In this document: positions 9,118 through 18,662 of the stretch, piece after piece
Layout of the letters: every line of letters starts with the position of its first letter
How positions within the stretch are numbered: position 1 is the stretch's first letter
Assembly (NCBI RefSeq): GCF_020886695.1
Contig: NZ_AP024485.1
Coordinates: forward strand, 319,001 to 383,000
Source of the DNA: Pseudodesulfovibrio sediminis
GTDB lineage: Bacteria; Desulfobacterota; Desulfovibrionia; Desulfovibrionales; Desulfovibrionaceae
Direction: 5' to 3'
Length of the DNA stretch: 64,000 nt
The notes under the pieces: model-generated
The model's input: the letters and a program-made list of their open reading frames with translations, nothing else
Database searches by the model: none
Told to the model about the DNA's origin: nothing
Translations under genes and position numbers: made by a program

Positions 9118-10452
9118 ATGAGTGTTAAAGAGGAAAGAGCCCCTTTCACGGGCGATGACAACGATACTCCGACCCTGGCAGAGATCGAAGCACAGCATCC
9201 GGCTGATGCGGCTGATACTATTGAAGGGCTGGATATTATTGATCAGGTAAAATTCATCAAGCAGCTTCCTATCAAGGATGCTGCCAAATCCATTGCGGAG
9301 ATGGAAGACCTGGATCAGCAGGAGCTCATCACGAACCTGAATCGGGGATTGGCTGCTCGTATCCTTGAGCAGATGCGTCCCGATGACGCCACAGACCTTC
9401 TTGATGGTCTTCAGGATGACCTGCAGAAATCCCTCTTGAGTCGCATTGACGCTGAAGACAGGGCCGAACTCAAAACGCTGCTGACATTTGACCCCGATAC
9501 CGCCGGCGGTGTCATGAACACCGAGGTGGTCATCCTCGATCAGGACCTCAATGCCGATCAGGCAGTGTCCAAGATCCGTGAAGAGGTAGAGGATAAGGAA
9601 ATTCCTTATTATGCCTACCTCACGGACAAAAAAGATCGACTGGTTGGGGTTGTCTCCTTACGCGATATTCTTCTTGCGAAACGTGGCGTGATTCTCAAGG
9701 AACTCGTCAAGACGCAGAACCTCGTGACCGTCGGTTACAATATTGACAAGGAAGAAGTCGCCCACCTCATTGCTCACTATAATCTGCTTGCGCTCCCTGT
9801 TGTTGATTTCGGGAACCGGCTTCTTGGTGTTGTCACTGTTGACGATGTCATCGACATTATTCACGAAGAGGCTTCCGAGGATATGCAGGCCATGGTTGGT
9901 GCCGGTGCAGACGAAACCACGGATTCTCCGTGGCTGTACTCTGTGCGCATGCGTCTTCCCTGGCTCATCATCAACGTAATTTTTTCCGCTATTTCTGCGT
10001 GGGTCGTGCACCTTTTCGAAGGCAACATAACTCAAATGGCCGTACTTGCCGTACTCATGCCGGTTGTTGCCAACCAGGCCGGTAATACTGGACAGCAAGC
10101 GCTGGCCGTCATGATCCGTCAGTTGGCCATGGAACGTTTTGACAGAAAACGGGCGTGGCTGGCCGTGCTGCGCGAACTGCGTATAGGCTTGCTCAATGGT
10201 CTTATCATCTCGTCACTGGTCTTTTGTGCAGCGTTCGCGGTGACGGGTAAGTTGGGGTTGGCTTTGGTTATGTGTGGTGCGTTAGGAGTGGATATGGTTC
10301 TCGGAGCTTTTGCCGGAGCCTCAATCCCGTTGTTACTCAAGGAGTTGGGGCGTGACCCCGCTCAGGCTTCGAGTATTTTTCTGACAACCATAACCGACTC
10401 CATGGGATTCTTTTTCCTGCTCGGTTTGGCCGGGTTGGTCCTGCTTACCTGA
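9118..10452 (+). CDS. mgtE: magnesium transporter MgtE
   Basis: 444 aa. N-terminal MgtE_N superhelical domain (to about residue 125), a CBS pair (about 130-250) and a C-terminal five-helix membrane domain with the conserved PVVANQAGNTGQQA and GALGVDMVLGAFAGASIPL segments. Mg2+-gated Mg2+ channel of the inner membrane; the cytoplasmic domains close the pore when Mg2+ is replete. ATG 9118 follows AGGGG by eight bases; an in-frame TTG two codons upstream is less likely. Divergent from nadC. Confidence 0.93.
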   Translation: MSVKEERAPFTGDDNDTPTLAEIEAQHPADAADTIEGLDIIDQVKFIKQLPIKDAAKSIAEMEDLDQQELITNLNRGLAARILEQMRPDDATDLLDGLQDDLQKSLLSRIDAEDRAELKTLLTFDPDTAGGVMNTEVVILDQDLNADQAVSKIREEVEDKEIPYYAYLTDKKDRLVGVVSLRDILLAKRGVILKELVKTQNLVTVGYNIDKEEVAHLIAHYNLLALPVVDFGNRLLGVVTVDDVIDIIHEEASEDMQAMVGAGADETTDSPWLYSVRMRLPWLIINVIFSAISAWVVHLFEGNITQMAVLAVLMPVVANQAGNTGQQALAVMIRQLAMERFDRKRAWLAVLRELRIGLLNGLIISSLVFCAAFAVTGKLGLALVMCGALGVDMVLGAFAGASIPLLLKELGRDPAQASSIFLTTITDSMGFFFLLGLAGLVLLT

Positions 10453-10483
10453 TGCAGGTTCTCGGCAGCCGGCAGCCTCAATT

Positions 10484-10535
10484 AATAAACGAACAGGGCC
10501 GTACCAGATTTCTGGTACGGCCCTGTTCGTTTATT
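10484..10535. terminator. bidirectional terminator between mgtE and cheZ
   Basis: Perfect 25-base inverted repeat with a two-base loop and A-rich/T-rich ends on both sides, between the convergent mgtE and cheZ genes. Confidence 0.92.
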
Positions 10536-10555
10536 GTCGTGGAGAGGGGAGAGGA

Positions 10556-11293
10556 TTAGTCCAGCCCAAGTGAGGCGAGCAGGTCGTCCACATCACCCTG
10601 ATTTGAGTCCTCAGTGGGGCCCATAAGCTTTGAGCTGGCCTGGTCCTTGGCATCCTTGGAAAGGGCCTCAAAGTCCTTCTCAGGCTCAACCTCGCGCTGT
10701 TGGATCATCAGACCCGTGGAGAGCATGACCTCTCTGACGATCTGTTCGATCTGACGGATTGAGTTGATGATTTTTTTGATGCGTTGACCGGTAAGGTCCT
10801 GGAAGCTGAGGGAGATCATGATATTGGACAAATCCATGCCGAGGGTGTCGTTAATGGATTTGAGCTTTTCGCGGTTGGACTTGGTCACGCCACCAGACTC
10901 GAACCCTTTGACTATGGATGCGACCGACCCTTGGAGTTCCTGGAGTTTCTCGACGATATCGATAATCTCAACAGCCGCTTTTTCAGTAGTCTGCAATACG
11001 GCGTCGAGTTGGTCGGACGTTTCCGAGAAGAATTCTTCGGGATCAATATCGGCTTGGATTTTGCGAATTTCCTTGCCGCCGCGAGCGGCTTTGACTTCCT
11101 GGTAGATTTGCTTCAGCCCACCCTGGAGGTCCTCATTGACCCGGCGGTAGAATTCTCCTTCCAGCAGTGCCGTGGAAAGGTTCTTGGCGATTTCCCGTTC
11201 AACTGATTTGGTGATGGCATCCTTCAGGCTCGTGACGAGCTGTTCGGAGACCTCGTTCATCAGTTCTTGTACCAATTCATCATTGCTGGTCAT
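10556..11293 (-). CDS. cheZ: CheY-P phosphatase CheZ
   Basis: 245 aa helical protein. The catalytic segment LSFQDLTGQRIKKI matches the CheZ phosphatase motif with its essential Asp/Gln pair. The C-terminus DVDDLLASLGLD matches the CheY-binding helix. It dephosphorylates CheY-P to reset flagellar switching. The protein is acidic and largely coiled-coil, as expected for a dimeric four-helix bundle. It lies next to a PilZ-domain gene (21-base gap), which suggests a motility/second-messenger neighbourhood, although no other che genes are adjacent. Confidence 0.9.
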   Translation of the reverse strand: MTSNDELVQELMNEVSEQLVTSLKDAITKSVEREIAKNLSTALLEGEFYRRVNEDLQGGLKQIYQEVKAARGGKEIRKIQADIDPEEFFSETSDQLDAVLQTTEKAAVEIIDIVEKLQELQGSVASIVKGFESGGVTKSNREKLKSINDTLGMDLSNIMISLSFQDLTGQRIKKIINSIRQIEQIVREVMLSTGLMIQQREVEPEKDFEALSKDAKDQASSKLMGPTEDSNQGDVDDLLASLGLD

Positions 11294-11314
11294 ATCTGGG
11301 CTCCTGGGGCGTGA

Positions 11315-11833
11315 CTATATTTTTGAATTGCGGATTTGTTCGCGTTGCTGCTTGAAGACAAATTGAACGATGGTTTCCATGTCCGAACCGCGCATATCCA
11401 CGAATTCGAAACGGTACAGCCCCGTATCTTTTTCACGCTCCAAAATACGACCTTTCGTGCCGGCCATGGTCAGCGGAACCTGGTTGAGAGTGAGGATTAT
11501 TTCTAGAGGAGCCTCCGATTCGAATGTTTCGGAGGAGCGGAACCGTATACCGGCACCCGATATTTCCACTACCTCTATTTCAATGGGAAAATCGGTCTGT
11601 ATGTAATCCTTGCTCAACAGACCGATTACCTGGTCCAGCTTTCGGTCCATATCGATCAGAAAGGAGGTCACCTCATTGGGTAGCTTGCTCTTTTTGAAAA
11701 GCTCCTTGCGGGATGTGGTGGTATCCACATTGGCACCGGTGAAGAGCTGGGGAGAGTCAATGGAGTGCATAAGCCTGGCATTGGCTTTGAGCCTGACAGG
11801 AATGCGTGAGAATGATCGCTTTTCTTCACTCAT
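11315..11833 (-). CDS. PilZ-domain protein (possible c-di-GMP receptor)
   Basis: 172 aa. It begins with RSFSRIPVRLKANAR, which contains the PilZ RxxxR signature, and later has VVEISGAGIRFRS, resembling the (D/N)xSxxG signature with Glu in the first position. A ~75-residue segment separates the two halves. The Glu substitution leaves c-di-GMP binding uncertain. It is co-oriented with cheZ and the NIL/ferredoxin gene, so a role in motility control is plausible but inferred. Confidence 0.75.
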   Translation of the reverse strand: MSEEKRSFSRIPVRLKANARLMHSIDSPQLFTGANVDTTTSRKELFKKSKLPNEVTSFLIDMDRKLDQVIGLLSKDYIQTDFPIEIEVVEISGAGIRFRSSETFESEAPLEIILTLNQVPLTMAGTKGRILEREKDTGLYRFEFVDMRGSDMETIVQFVFKQQREQIRNSKI

Positions 11834-11850
11834 AATGGACCCCGGGCAGT

Positions 11851-12294
11851 TTATTGCCTGTTGTTTTCATCCAGATCGAGAGTCATTGCTTTGACCGGAC
11901 AGATTCGTGTGCACATGCCGCAAGCCGAACATTTGTCCACGTCAAAGATAATGGTCTTGTCTGATTTCTCGAGAGTCAGGGCATCAGTCGGACACATGGC
12001 AGTGCATACGCCACAGTGGATGCATGACTCTTCGTTTCTGAATATTTTGTGGGCGACAGGGGTGATCCTGACACCGTTTTCCTTGAGGTATCCGATTCCC
12101 CGATGGAATTCTTCTTCCAGGCCTGAGAGTTCCAGAGTCATGGTACCTTCATGGCGTGGGCTAATATCCGCTTTGAGAATATTGAAGCTCAAATCGTAGT
12201 TGCGGAGGAGATTGCACACAACCGGCCTGCCGGAGACTTCCGGAGGGAAGGAGAGATAGACTATTTTTCTGAAACCTTTGATTATTTCTTTCAT
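11851..12294 (-). CDS. NIL-domain / 2x[4Fe-4S] ferredoxin protein
   Basis: 147 aa. The N-terminal ~75 residues (IVYLSFPPEVSGRPVVCNLL...) match the NIL ligand-binding domain fold, also found at the end of methionine ABC ATPases. The C-terminal half is a two-cluster ferredoxin: CIHCGVCTAMCP and CSACGMCTRICP. NIL-ferredoxin fusions of this size occur widely in anaerobes and have been linked to sulfur/methionine metabolism (family knowledge). It lies upstream of the PilZ gene on the same strand with a 17-base gap. Confidence 0.85.
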   Translation of the reverse strand: MKEIIKGFRKIVYLSFPPEVSGRPVVCNLLRNYDLSFNILKADISPRHEGTMTLELSGLEEEFHRGIGYLKENGVRITPVAHKIFRNEESCIHCGVCTAMCPTDALTLEKSDKTIIFDVDKCSACGMCTRICPVKAMTLDLDENNRQ

Positions 12295-12340
12295 TAGGAC
12301 ATCCTGATTGATGTATATGGCATAGTAGGGATGATCGCAA

Positions 12341-13261
12341 TTATTTCATCTTGTCGAGAGTCCGCTTTGCCTGAGTGGCTTCAACAGACTTGGGGAACTT
12401 CTTGACGACTTCCTGCAAACGCATCTTCGCCAGTTCGGGCTTTTTCATGTAGCCCCATGAGTACCCGGACTTAAGCAGGGCTGCCTTGTACTTCGAGCTT
12501 TTTTGGTACTTTTCAATGACGTCTTCAAACAGAATGACCGCGCGGGCGTAGTCCTTGAGTTTGTAGTAACACTGTCCCTGCCAGAAGACGGCGCTGGGAG
12601 TGAAGGAGTGCTTTTTGAACGTATCGGTGAACTCGGCCCAGTAGGAACGTGCCTTTTCGTATTTGCCTTCCTTGTATAAGGTATACGCCTTGTTATAGAG
12701 AGCCTGGGCCGGATCGGCGTCTGCCGGAGGCGTTGCTTGAGCTGTCTGCTCTGTTGTGGAGCCAGCAGGAACCACGGCAGGCGTGGCCGTTGCCGCACCA
12801 TTCTGCGTCGTCGGAGTGGCGGGTTGCAGGGCTGCGCGTTCATTCTTGGACTTGTCCAGATCAACCTGGAGTTCGTTTTCAATGGCAAAGGACAGGTCGT
12901 CCACTTGTTTTTTGAGAGCGTCCATGGTCACGCCAGACTCGGCCGTACCCAGCTGGGTGTCCATCCGTAAACTCATGTCATCCAACTGCCCATGGATCTG
13001 AGCAAGTTCGCTGCGTATGGCCTGTATGTCAGCCCACATGTCAGCAGATCGCTCCCGGATAGGGGAGTTGGATTTTTCTATTTCCTCTTTGAGAAGCATC
13101 TTGGATTCTTCCAATTCGCTTTCAAGCTGTTTGACCCTGTGCAGGTCTTGTTGTCGTTGTCCCTGCATGGCTTCGACTTCATTTCTGGTGGCGCAGCCAG
13201 CCAAAGCACATAAGGTGATGATAGCTAATACTGGTATGAACTTTTGAACTATTTTCTTCAT
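12341..13261 (-). CDS. CpoB/YbgF-like periplasmic TPR lipoprotein
   Basis: 306 aa. A lipoprotein signal peptide ends at the lipobox LAGC (Cys23). A coiled-coil region follows (about 30-140), then an Ala/Pro/Thr-rich linker (about 145-180), then TPR repeats to the end (ALYNKAYTLYKEGKYEKA..., AVFWQGQCYYKLKDYARA). This is the layout of CpoB/YbgF, which links the Tol-Pal machinery and peptidoglycan synthesis. No tol-pal genes are adjacent here. Its start overlaps the stop of the upstream small membrane protein gene (ATGA). Confidence 0.82.
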   Translation of the reverse strand: MKKIVQKFIPVLAIITLCALAGCATRNEVEAMQGQRQQDLHRVKQLESELEESKMLLKEEIEKSNSPIRERSADMWADIQAIRSELAQIHGQLDDMSLRMDTQLGTAESGVTMDALKKQVDDLSFAIENELQVDLDKSKNERAALQPATPTTQNGAATATPAVVPAGSTTEQTAQATPPADADPAQALYNKAYTLYKEGKYEKARSYWAEFTDTFKKHSFTPSAVFWQGQCYYKLKDYARAVILFEDVIEKYQKSSKYKAALLKSGYSWGYMKKPELAKMRLQEVVKKFPKSVEATQAKRTLDKMK

Positions 13262-13485
13262 TGAATTTTGCTCCCTCTATTTCTGCCTATGAAAAGGTAG
13301 GCGGTTGCTCCGAAAATGGGAATGAAAATACAAATCTGCATCCAAAGACTTTTCTCACTGGCTGATGCGAACGTTCGTTTCCAGACATCCAATATTGCCC
13401 AGACGCTGTATGAAAAGCAACAGCCGACCAGGACAAGGATGAGTGCCCATCCTGTCGTGGACAGAGCTGAAAAATCCGCAAACAT
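13258..13485 (-). CDS. small PLDNc_N-type two-helix membrane protein
   Basis: 75 aa with two membrane helices and a charged segment between them (WALILVLVGCCFSYSVWAIL, then IFIPIFGATAYLFIGRN). It resembles the PLDNc_N/phospholipase D N-terminal-like small membrane domain found alone in many bacteria. The start at 13485 is set by an AAGGAGA site; the longer open frame upstream lacks one. Function unknown. Translationally coupled to the CpoB-like gene. Confidence 0.7.
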   Translation of the reverse strand: MFADFSALSTTGWALILVLVGCCFSYSVWAILDVWKRTFASASEKSLWMQICIFIPIFGATAYLFIGRNRGSKIQ

Positions 13486-13507
13486 AAACTCTCCTTTTAC
13501 GGCTGGA

Positions 13508-13993
13508 TTATTCCTGAGCCGTTTTGCGACTGAAGAACATGGACAGGAGGACACATCCGGCCCCCACGGTTAATGCACAGTCTGCGATATTAAAGGCGGG
13601 CCAATGATAGGTGCCCACATAAAAGTCTAAAAAGTCGATAACAGAACCGAGCCAGATACGATCAATGGCATTACCGACAGCGCCTCCGGCGATCATGCCC
13701 AGGCCGGAAATCATCCATGCGTCGTTATCCTTTACGGACCTGAGCATGTACCCGATGACGACGATGGCCACCAGGGAGACCGCAACGAACATGGGGCGTT
13801 GCCAATTGATTTTTTCATCGTCAAGAAAGCCCCACGCAGCACCCTTGTTGAGTACATGCACCAGGTTGAAAAGGCCGGGAATGACCTCTTTGCCTGTCCA
13901 GACTTCCATTACATTGAACACAGTCAACTTGGTGATCTGGTCAAGGGCAATGGTAGCCACCGCCCAGAGAGATGCCAGTGTATACCGGTTCAT
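13508..13993 (-). CDS. lspA: lipoprotein signal peptidase LspA
   Basis: 161 aa, four membrane helices. The two catalytic aspartates lie in the conserved contexts GGAVGNAIDR and VIDFLDFYVG...WPAFNIADCAL. It cleaves prolipoproteins after lipidation. It sits seven bases after ileS on the same strand, the classical ileS-lspA operon. Confidence 0.95.
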   Translation of the reverse strand: MNRYTLASLWAVATIALDQITKLTVFNVMEVWTGKEVIPGLFNLVHVLNKGAAWGFLDDEKINWQRPMFVAVSLVAIVVIGYMLRSVKDNDAWMISGLGMIAGGAVGNAIDRIWLGSVIDFLDFYVGTYHWPAFNIADCALTVGAGCVLLSMFFSRKTAQE

Positions 13994-14000
13994 TGATTCG

Positions 14001-16817
14001 TTACCCCAGGGTTTTCAGGACCGCAGTGCAACGGGGACAGGCATCGGGGTAAGCCGGGTCGGTCCCGAGGTCTTCGCAGATGCGCCAGCACCGTTCACAT
14101 TTTTCTCCAGTGGCCGGCTCAACGCTTATTTTGATGCTTTCCAGTTCTTCCGCCTGGAATGCGTCAGCAGGAGCCTTGTCCGTGTCGTCAAGGACCAACT
14201 TGGAGACGATGAAGAACTCCTTCGGGGCGATGTCGTCGGAGGCAACCAGCTTCTGTATTTCTTCAGGGGCAAACAGGGTGACCTGTGCGTCGAGGGATTT
14301 GCCTATGACGCGATCTTTGCGTTTGGGCTCAATGGCTTTGTTGACTTCACCACGGATGGTAACCAGCGATTCCCAGCGGGTGCGTTCTTCGTCGCTCATG
14401 TCCGTTGCATCTGGAGTAAAGCGGAGTGCGAACACTGTCTTGTCCTGAGGCAGGGCAGCCTTGATGGCCTCGGGGAGGTTCTGGAATGCTTCCTCTGCGG
14501 TGAAGGAGAGGATAGGAGCCATGTCCTGTAACAGCATAAGCAGAATCTGCCAGAGCACGGTCTGTGCAGAACGACGCTTGAGGCCGTTTTCTTCCTCGAC
14601 GTAGAGTCGGTCCTTGAGGATATCAAGATAGAACGCGGACAGGTCGACGACACACAGATTGTGCAATGTGTGGTAAACCTTATGGAATTCGAATTTCGTG
14701 TAGGCTTTCTGAATGGCTTCATGATGACGGGCGACCATGTCCAGAGCATAGCGGTCCAGAGGCGGCATGTCGGCTACATCCACTTTGTTCTTGGGGTCGA
14801 AATCATTCAGGTTGGACAGCAGGTAACGGCAGGTGTTGCGGATGCGGCGGTAGGCGTCCACAAGCCTGTTCAGCGTCTCATCGGAGATACGGATATCTTC
14901 CTGGTAGTTGGAGGCTGACACCCACATGCGCAGGATCTCGGCTCCATATTTGTCTATGATCTCCTGAGGCGCGATGACATTGCCGATGGATTTGGACATC
15001 TTGCGACCTTCGGAGTCCACCACGTATCCGTGCGTCAGGACCGTCTTGTAGGGCGGTACTTCCCGTGTGCCCACAGAGGCGAGCAGAGAGGAATGGAACC
15101 AGCCGCGGTGCTGGTCAGAGCCTTCCAGGTAGAGATCAGCGGGGAATCGGGTCTCATTGCGCTGTTCGACAACGGCAGCAAAGCTGGTTCCTGAATCGAA
15201 CCAGACGTCCAGAATGTCGGTTTCACGTTTCCAATGAGTGCCACCGCACTTCTTGCAAGTCAGCCCCTCGGGGACGATGTCCTCAAGCGGGGCTTCGAAC
15301 CAATAGTCACAGCCTGTCTCATGTGCGGCATACTTGTCGCATAGGTCGTATACCCACTGGTGGTCGAACCATGTCTCGTCGCAATCTTCGCAGATCAGTG
15401 CAGAGATGGGGACGCCCCAGTTGCGCTGACGGGAGATACACCAGTCAGGGCGGTTGGCAACCATGTTGTAAATACGTTCTTCACCCCAGGACGGGACCCA
15501 TTCGACTTCATTACGTATGGCGTTGAGCGAGCGCGAGCGCAGATCGTTTTCATCCATGCCCACGAACCATTGGGTGGTGGCGCGGAAGATGACAGGCTCC
15601 TTGCAGCGCCAGCAGTGGGGGTAGGAGTGGGTGATGTCTTCGGAAGCCATGAGGTTGCCGACTTCAGTCAGCTTTTCGATGACCTTGGGGTTGGCATCCC
15701 AGACGTTCAGACCTGCAAAATGTTCGACTTCCTCAAGGAATTCACCACGATCATTCATGGGGGAGTATACTTCAAGACCGTACTTGAGGCCGGTTTCAAA
15801 GTCTTCACGTCCATGGCCCGGAGCGGTATGGACACAGCCGGTGCCTGTCTCGAGGGTGACGTAGTCGGCCAGTACCACCTGTGAAACGCGGTCGTATATG
15901 GGGTGCTTGGCCTTCAAGCCCTCCAACTCTGCGCCACTGAAGGTGGCGAGCACCTTGGGGGTGTCCCAGCCGAACCTGCCGGTGCATTCTTCGAGCAATC
16001 CTTCCGCCAGCACATACAGGTTGCCGGCGGCTTCAACCAGCACGTAGTCGAAGTTGGGATGAACAGCCACGCCCATATTGTCCGGAATGGTCCAGGGAGT
16101 GGTGGTCCAGATGAGGATAAAGAGCTTGGAAACATCGACGTTGGCAATTTTCTTGAAATTTTCGTCAGCCAAGGGGAAGCGGACATAAATAGAGGGGGAG
16201 GTGTGATCCTCGTATTCCACCTCGGCTTCGGCCAGGGCAGTGCGGCAGTCACAGCACCAATAGATGGGCTTCTTGCCACGAACGACGCCCTCACGTTCCA
16301 TGAAGTGCCCCAGTTCGCGGGCGGTGGCTGCTTCGTATTCGGGCTTCATTGTCATATAGGGATCGTCCCATACACCGAGTACGCCCAGGCGTTTGAATTC
16401 CTTGCGTTGGGTGTCTAGCCACTTGGCTGCGTAGGAACGACAGATTTTACGGATGGTCAAGGTGTCGAGTTCCTTGTCCTTTTTCTTGAGCTCCTGTTCC
16501 ACCTTGTGTTCGATGGGCAGGCCATGACAGTCCCAGCCCGGGACGTACTGCGCTTTTTGTCCCTGCATGTTGCGAGACTTGACCACGATATCCTTGAGGA
16601 CCTTGTTGAGCGCCGTGCCCATGTGAATATGGCCGTTTGCGTAGGGAGGGCCATCATGGAGAACGTATTCGTTCTCTGCATCACCAGCGGCAACCATCTC
16701 GTCGTAAGCCTTGGTTTCTTCCCAGAACTTGAGCGTTTCAGGCTCGCGTTGTTTGAGATTGGCCTTCATGGGAAATTTCGTTTTTGGCAGGAGCAGGGTC
16801 TTTTTGTAGTCGCTCAT
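14001..16817 (-). CDS. ileS: isoleucyl-tRNA synthetase IleS
   Basis: 938 aa class I synthetase of normal bacterial length. HIGH-type motif in [11 protein letters not shown] (about residue 60), KMSKS motif [12 protein letters not shown] (about residue 605), a large CP1 editing domain between them, a tRNA-binding helical domain, and a C-terminal zinc finger ([12 protein letters not shown] ... CPRCTAVL). Charges tRNA-Ile and edits valine. First gene of the ileS-lspA unit. Confidence 0.97.
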   Translation of the reverse strand: MSDYKKTLLLPKTKFPMKANLKQREPETLKFWEETKAYDEMVAAGDAENEYVLHDGPPYANGHIHMGTALNKVLKDIVVKSRNMQGQKAQYVPGWDCHGLPIEHKVEQELKKKDKELDTLTIRKICRSYAAKWLDTQRKEFKRLGVLGVWDDPYMTMKPEYEAATARELGHFMEREGVVRGKKPIYWCCDCRTALAEAEVEYEDHTSPSIYVRFPLADENFKKIANVDVSKLFILIWTTTPWTIPDNMGVAVHPNFDYVLVEAAGNLYVLAEGLLEECTGRFGWDTPKVLATFSGAELEGLKAKHPIYDRVSQVVLADYVTLETGTGCVHTAPGHGREDFETGLKYGLEVYSPMNDRGEFLEEVEHFAGLNVWDANPKVIEKLTEVGNLMASEDITHSYPHCWRCKEPVIFRATTQWFVGMDENDLRSRSLNAIRNEVEWVPSWGEERIYNMVANRPDWCISRQRNWGVPISALICEDCDETWFDHQWVYDLCDKYAAHETGCDYWFEAPLEDIVPEGLTCKKCGGTHWKRETDILDVWFDSGTSFAAVVEQRNETRFPADLYLEGSDQHRGWFHSSLLASVGTREVPPYKTVLTHGYVVDSEGRKMSKSIGNVIAPQEIIDKYGAEILRMWVSASNYQEDIRISDETLNRLVDAYRRIRNTCRYLLSNLNDFDPKNKVDVADMPPLDRYALDMVARHHEAIQKAYTKFEFHKVYHTLHNLCVVDLSAFYLDILKDRLYVEEENGLKRRSAQTVLWQILLMLLQDMAPILSFTAEEAFQNLPEAIKAALPQDKTVFALRFTPDATDMSDEERTRWESLVTIRGEVNKAIEPKRKDRVIGKSLDAQVTLFAPEEIQKLVASDDIAPKEFFIVSKLVLDDTDKAPADAFQAEELESIKISVEPATGEKCERCWRICEDLGTDPAYPDACPRCTAVLKTLG

Positions 16818-17029
16818 GTGTTTCTTTATCCTCCGGAATCCGTATATTTCTTTAGATGAAAGTTGGTGTTCAAAAGAGTCGGCGTAGCTTGGTATAACGT
16901 TGCTTGGAAGTCAAGCATTGCACCGATTTTACGTATGCTTGCACATTGTTTACACTCTGGTGGAAACATGATTTGTTCATATTCGACCAAGCAGGTCTAC
17001 TTTATTACATCTTTGAATAAGGAGCGTAT

Positions 17030-17665
17030 ATGGGTATTCATGAAAAAGAACGAGAACTATCTGAGATAAAAGAACAATATGTGAAAAAGTCATCATGTGT
17101 TCTCTTTGTTCTGCTTGCTTTGCTGGTAGGAGCTTTTGTGGGCAATACCATCACAATGTTGTATATCGGGCAACAACAGGAGCGTGCGAATTTGTCGCAG
17201 CCTGTGCCGCCGCAGCAACAGAGTGCTCCTGATCAGCATGACGCCGATCCCGTGGCATTGGCCAACATTGAAAGGGAGGCCATGGACGATCCAACCAACG
17301 CCGCAAAATGGGTTGCCCTAGGTAATTTCTGCTTTGATCACAATCTGCCTGCCAAAGCTGTGACTGCGTATGAGCGTGCATTGGAGTTGTCTCCCATGCA
17401 GGTGAATGTCTGGTCGGACCTCGGGGTCATGTATCGTCGTACCAAGCAGTTCAAGAAATCGGTTGATGCCTTTGCGCATGCAGCGTCATTGGACAAGGCG
17501 CACGTTACGTCTCGTTTCAATATGGGGATCATTTATCTGCATGATCTGAATGATCCGGCTTCTGCGTTAAAGATCTGGAAAGAAGTGCTGTCCATTGATC
17601 CCAATGCCAAGACACCTTCAGGGCAGAGTCTTGCCGATTTGGTCAAGGATCTGGAAAATAAATAG
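17030..17665 (+). CDS. membrane-anchored TPR protein
   Basis: 211 aa. A short charged cytoplasmic N-terminus precedes one membrane helix (about residues 22-45, CVLFVLLALLVGAFVGNTI). A Pro/Gln-rich spacer and about three TPR units follow (WVALGNFCFDHNLPAKAVTAYERAL; VWSDLGVMYRRTKQFKKSVDAF; SRFNMGIIYL), probably periplasmic. The AAGGAG site before ATG 17030 fixes the start. Likely a protein-protein interaction scaffold; partner unknown. Divergent from ileS. Confidence 0.8.
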   Translation: MGIHEKERELSEIKEQYVKKSSCVLFVLLALLVGAFVGNTITMLYIGQQQERANLSQPVPPQQQSAPDQHDADPVALANIEREAMDDPTNAAKWVALGNFCFDHNLPAKAVTAYERALELSPMQVNVWSDLGVMYRRTKQFKKSVDAFAHAASLDKAHVTSRFNMGIIYLHDLNDPASALKIWKEVLSIDPNAKTPSGQSLADLVKDLENK

Positions 17666-17679
17666 TGATTACAAACAGA

Positions 17680-17717
17680 AAAGGGGCGTGATGCATATGC
17701 ATCACGCCCCTTTTTTT
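17680..17717. terminator. bidirectional terminator between the TPR gene and cysE
   Basis: AAAGGGGCGTGATGC paired with GCATCACGCCCCTTT around an ATAT loop, with seven T on the plus strand, between convergent genes. Confidence 0.9.
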
Positions 17718-17731
17718 GTGCCAAATTGTAG

Positions 17732-18652
17732 CTAGATGCCGCCGCCGTTTTCAAATGATTGCTGCATGGCTCTGGATTGGACGATCTGTGCTCCGGCAGG
17801 GACATCGCGTGTTATCCAGACGTTACCGCCGATGACGGCTTTCTTGCCGATGGTCACTCGGCCCAGGATGGTCGCTCCCGAGTAGATGGTGACATCGTCT
17901 TCAACAATGGGGTGCCGCGGCAATCCCTTGATAAGTCGCTCGTCGTCTCCTTTGGGGAAGCTCTTGGCACCTAGTGTAACACCCTGATAAATGCGGACAT
18001 TATCACCAATAATCGTTGTCTCACCAACAACGGTACCCGTGCCGTGATCAATGAAGAAGTTTTTGCCTATGGTCGCGCCGGGATGAATGTCTATCCCGGT
18101 GTCTGAATGGGCCATTTCTCCAATGATGCGAGGGATGATATCCACACCCAACAGGTAGAGTTCATGGGCAATCCGATGGTTGGTCAACGCCCTGATAGAC
18201 GGGTAACAGAATACGGTTTCGCCATGCGTCTTGGCAGCAGGGTCACCATCATAGGCTGCTTCGACATCGCCCAGCAGATACTGTCTGATCATGGGCAGTT
18301 TGGTTATGAATTTCTTTGCGATACATTTGGCGCGTTCTTCACAGTTATGACATCGGTCCGTGTCTGTGGATTCACAGACAAAGCAGTACCCACGGTTGAT
18401 CTGATCACTCAGTTTGCGCGTGAGCCGATCCAGTGTGGAGCCTATGTAATAGGGCATTGTCTCAGGCGTGATCTTGGACGGACCATGATACCCGGGAAAC
18501 AACACGCTGCGGAGATCTTCAACGATCTCGGAGAGGGTTTCCACTGACGGCATGGGGGCGTCGACCATATACCGATGGGACGCGGGGCCGTGTTCGCCGG
18601 ATTCCACCAGCAGGGCCACCACATCGGGGAGGGTGTATTCACCGTTTGTCAT
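17732..18652 (-). CDS. cysE: serine O-acetyltransferase (SAT) with an N-terminal cysteine cluster
   Basis: 306 aa. The C-terminal half is a left-handed beta-helix of hexapeptide repeats with SAT signatures (DIHPGATIGKNFFIDHGTGTV, GDNVRIYQGVTLGA). It makes O-acetylserine for the adjacent cysK. The N-terminal domain carries CX2C-X7-CX2C-X5-C (CFVCESTDTDRCHNCEERAKC, about residues 93-115), which is not part of the E. coli-type enzyme and could bind zinc or an Fe-S cluster (inference). ATG 18652 with AAGGA seven bases upstream is preferred to an in-frame TTG six codons earlier. Last gene of nifU-nifS-cysK-cysE. Confidence 0.9.
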   Translation of the reverse strand: MTNGEYTLPDVVALLVESGEHGPASHRYMVDAPMPSVETLSEIVEDLRSVLFPGYHGPSKITPETMPYYIGSTLDRLTRKLSDQINRGYCFVCESTDTDRCHNCEERAKCIAKKFITKLPMIRQYLLGDVEAAYDGDPAAKTHGETVFCYPSIRALTNHRIAHELYLLGVDIIPRIIGEMAHSDTGIDIHPGATIGKNFFIDHGTGTVVGETTIIGDNVRIYQGVTLGAKSFPKGDDERLIKGLPRHPIVEDDVTIYSGATILGRVTIGKKAVIGGNVWITRDVPAGAQIVQSRAMQQSFENGGGI

Positions 18653-18662
18653 TACTCTGTCC

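Noticed and set aside
8958-9161. 68-codon N-terminal extension of NadC
   Set aside because: Overlaps the divergent mgtE promoter and start, lacks a family match, and the internal ATG 8957 gives the standard NadC N-terminus.
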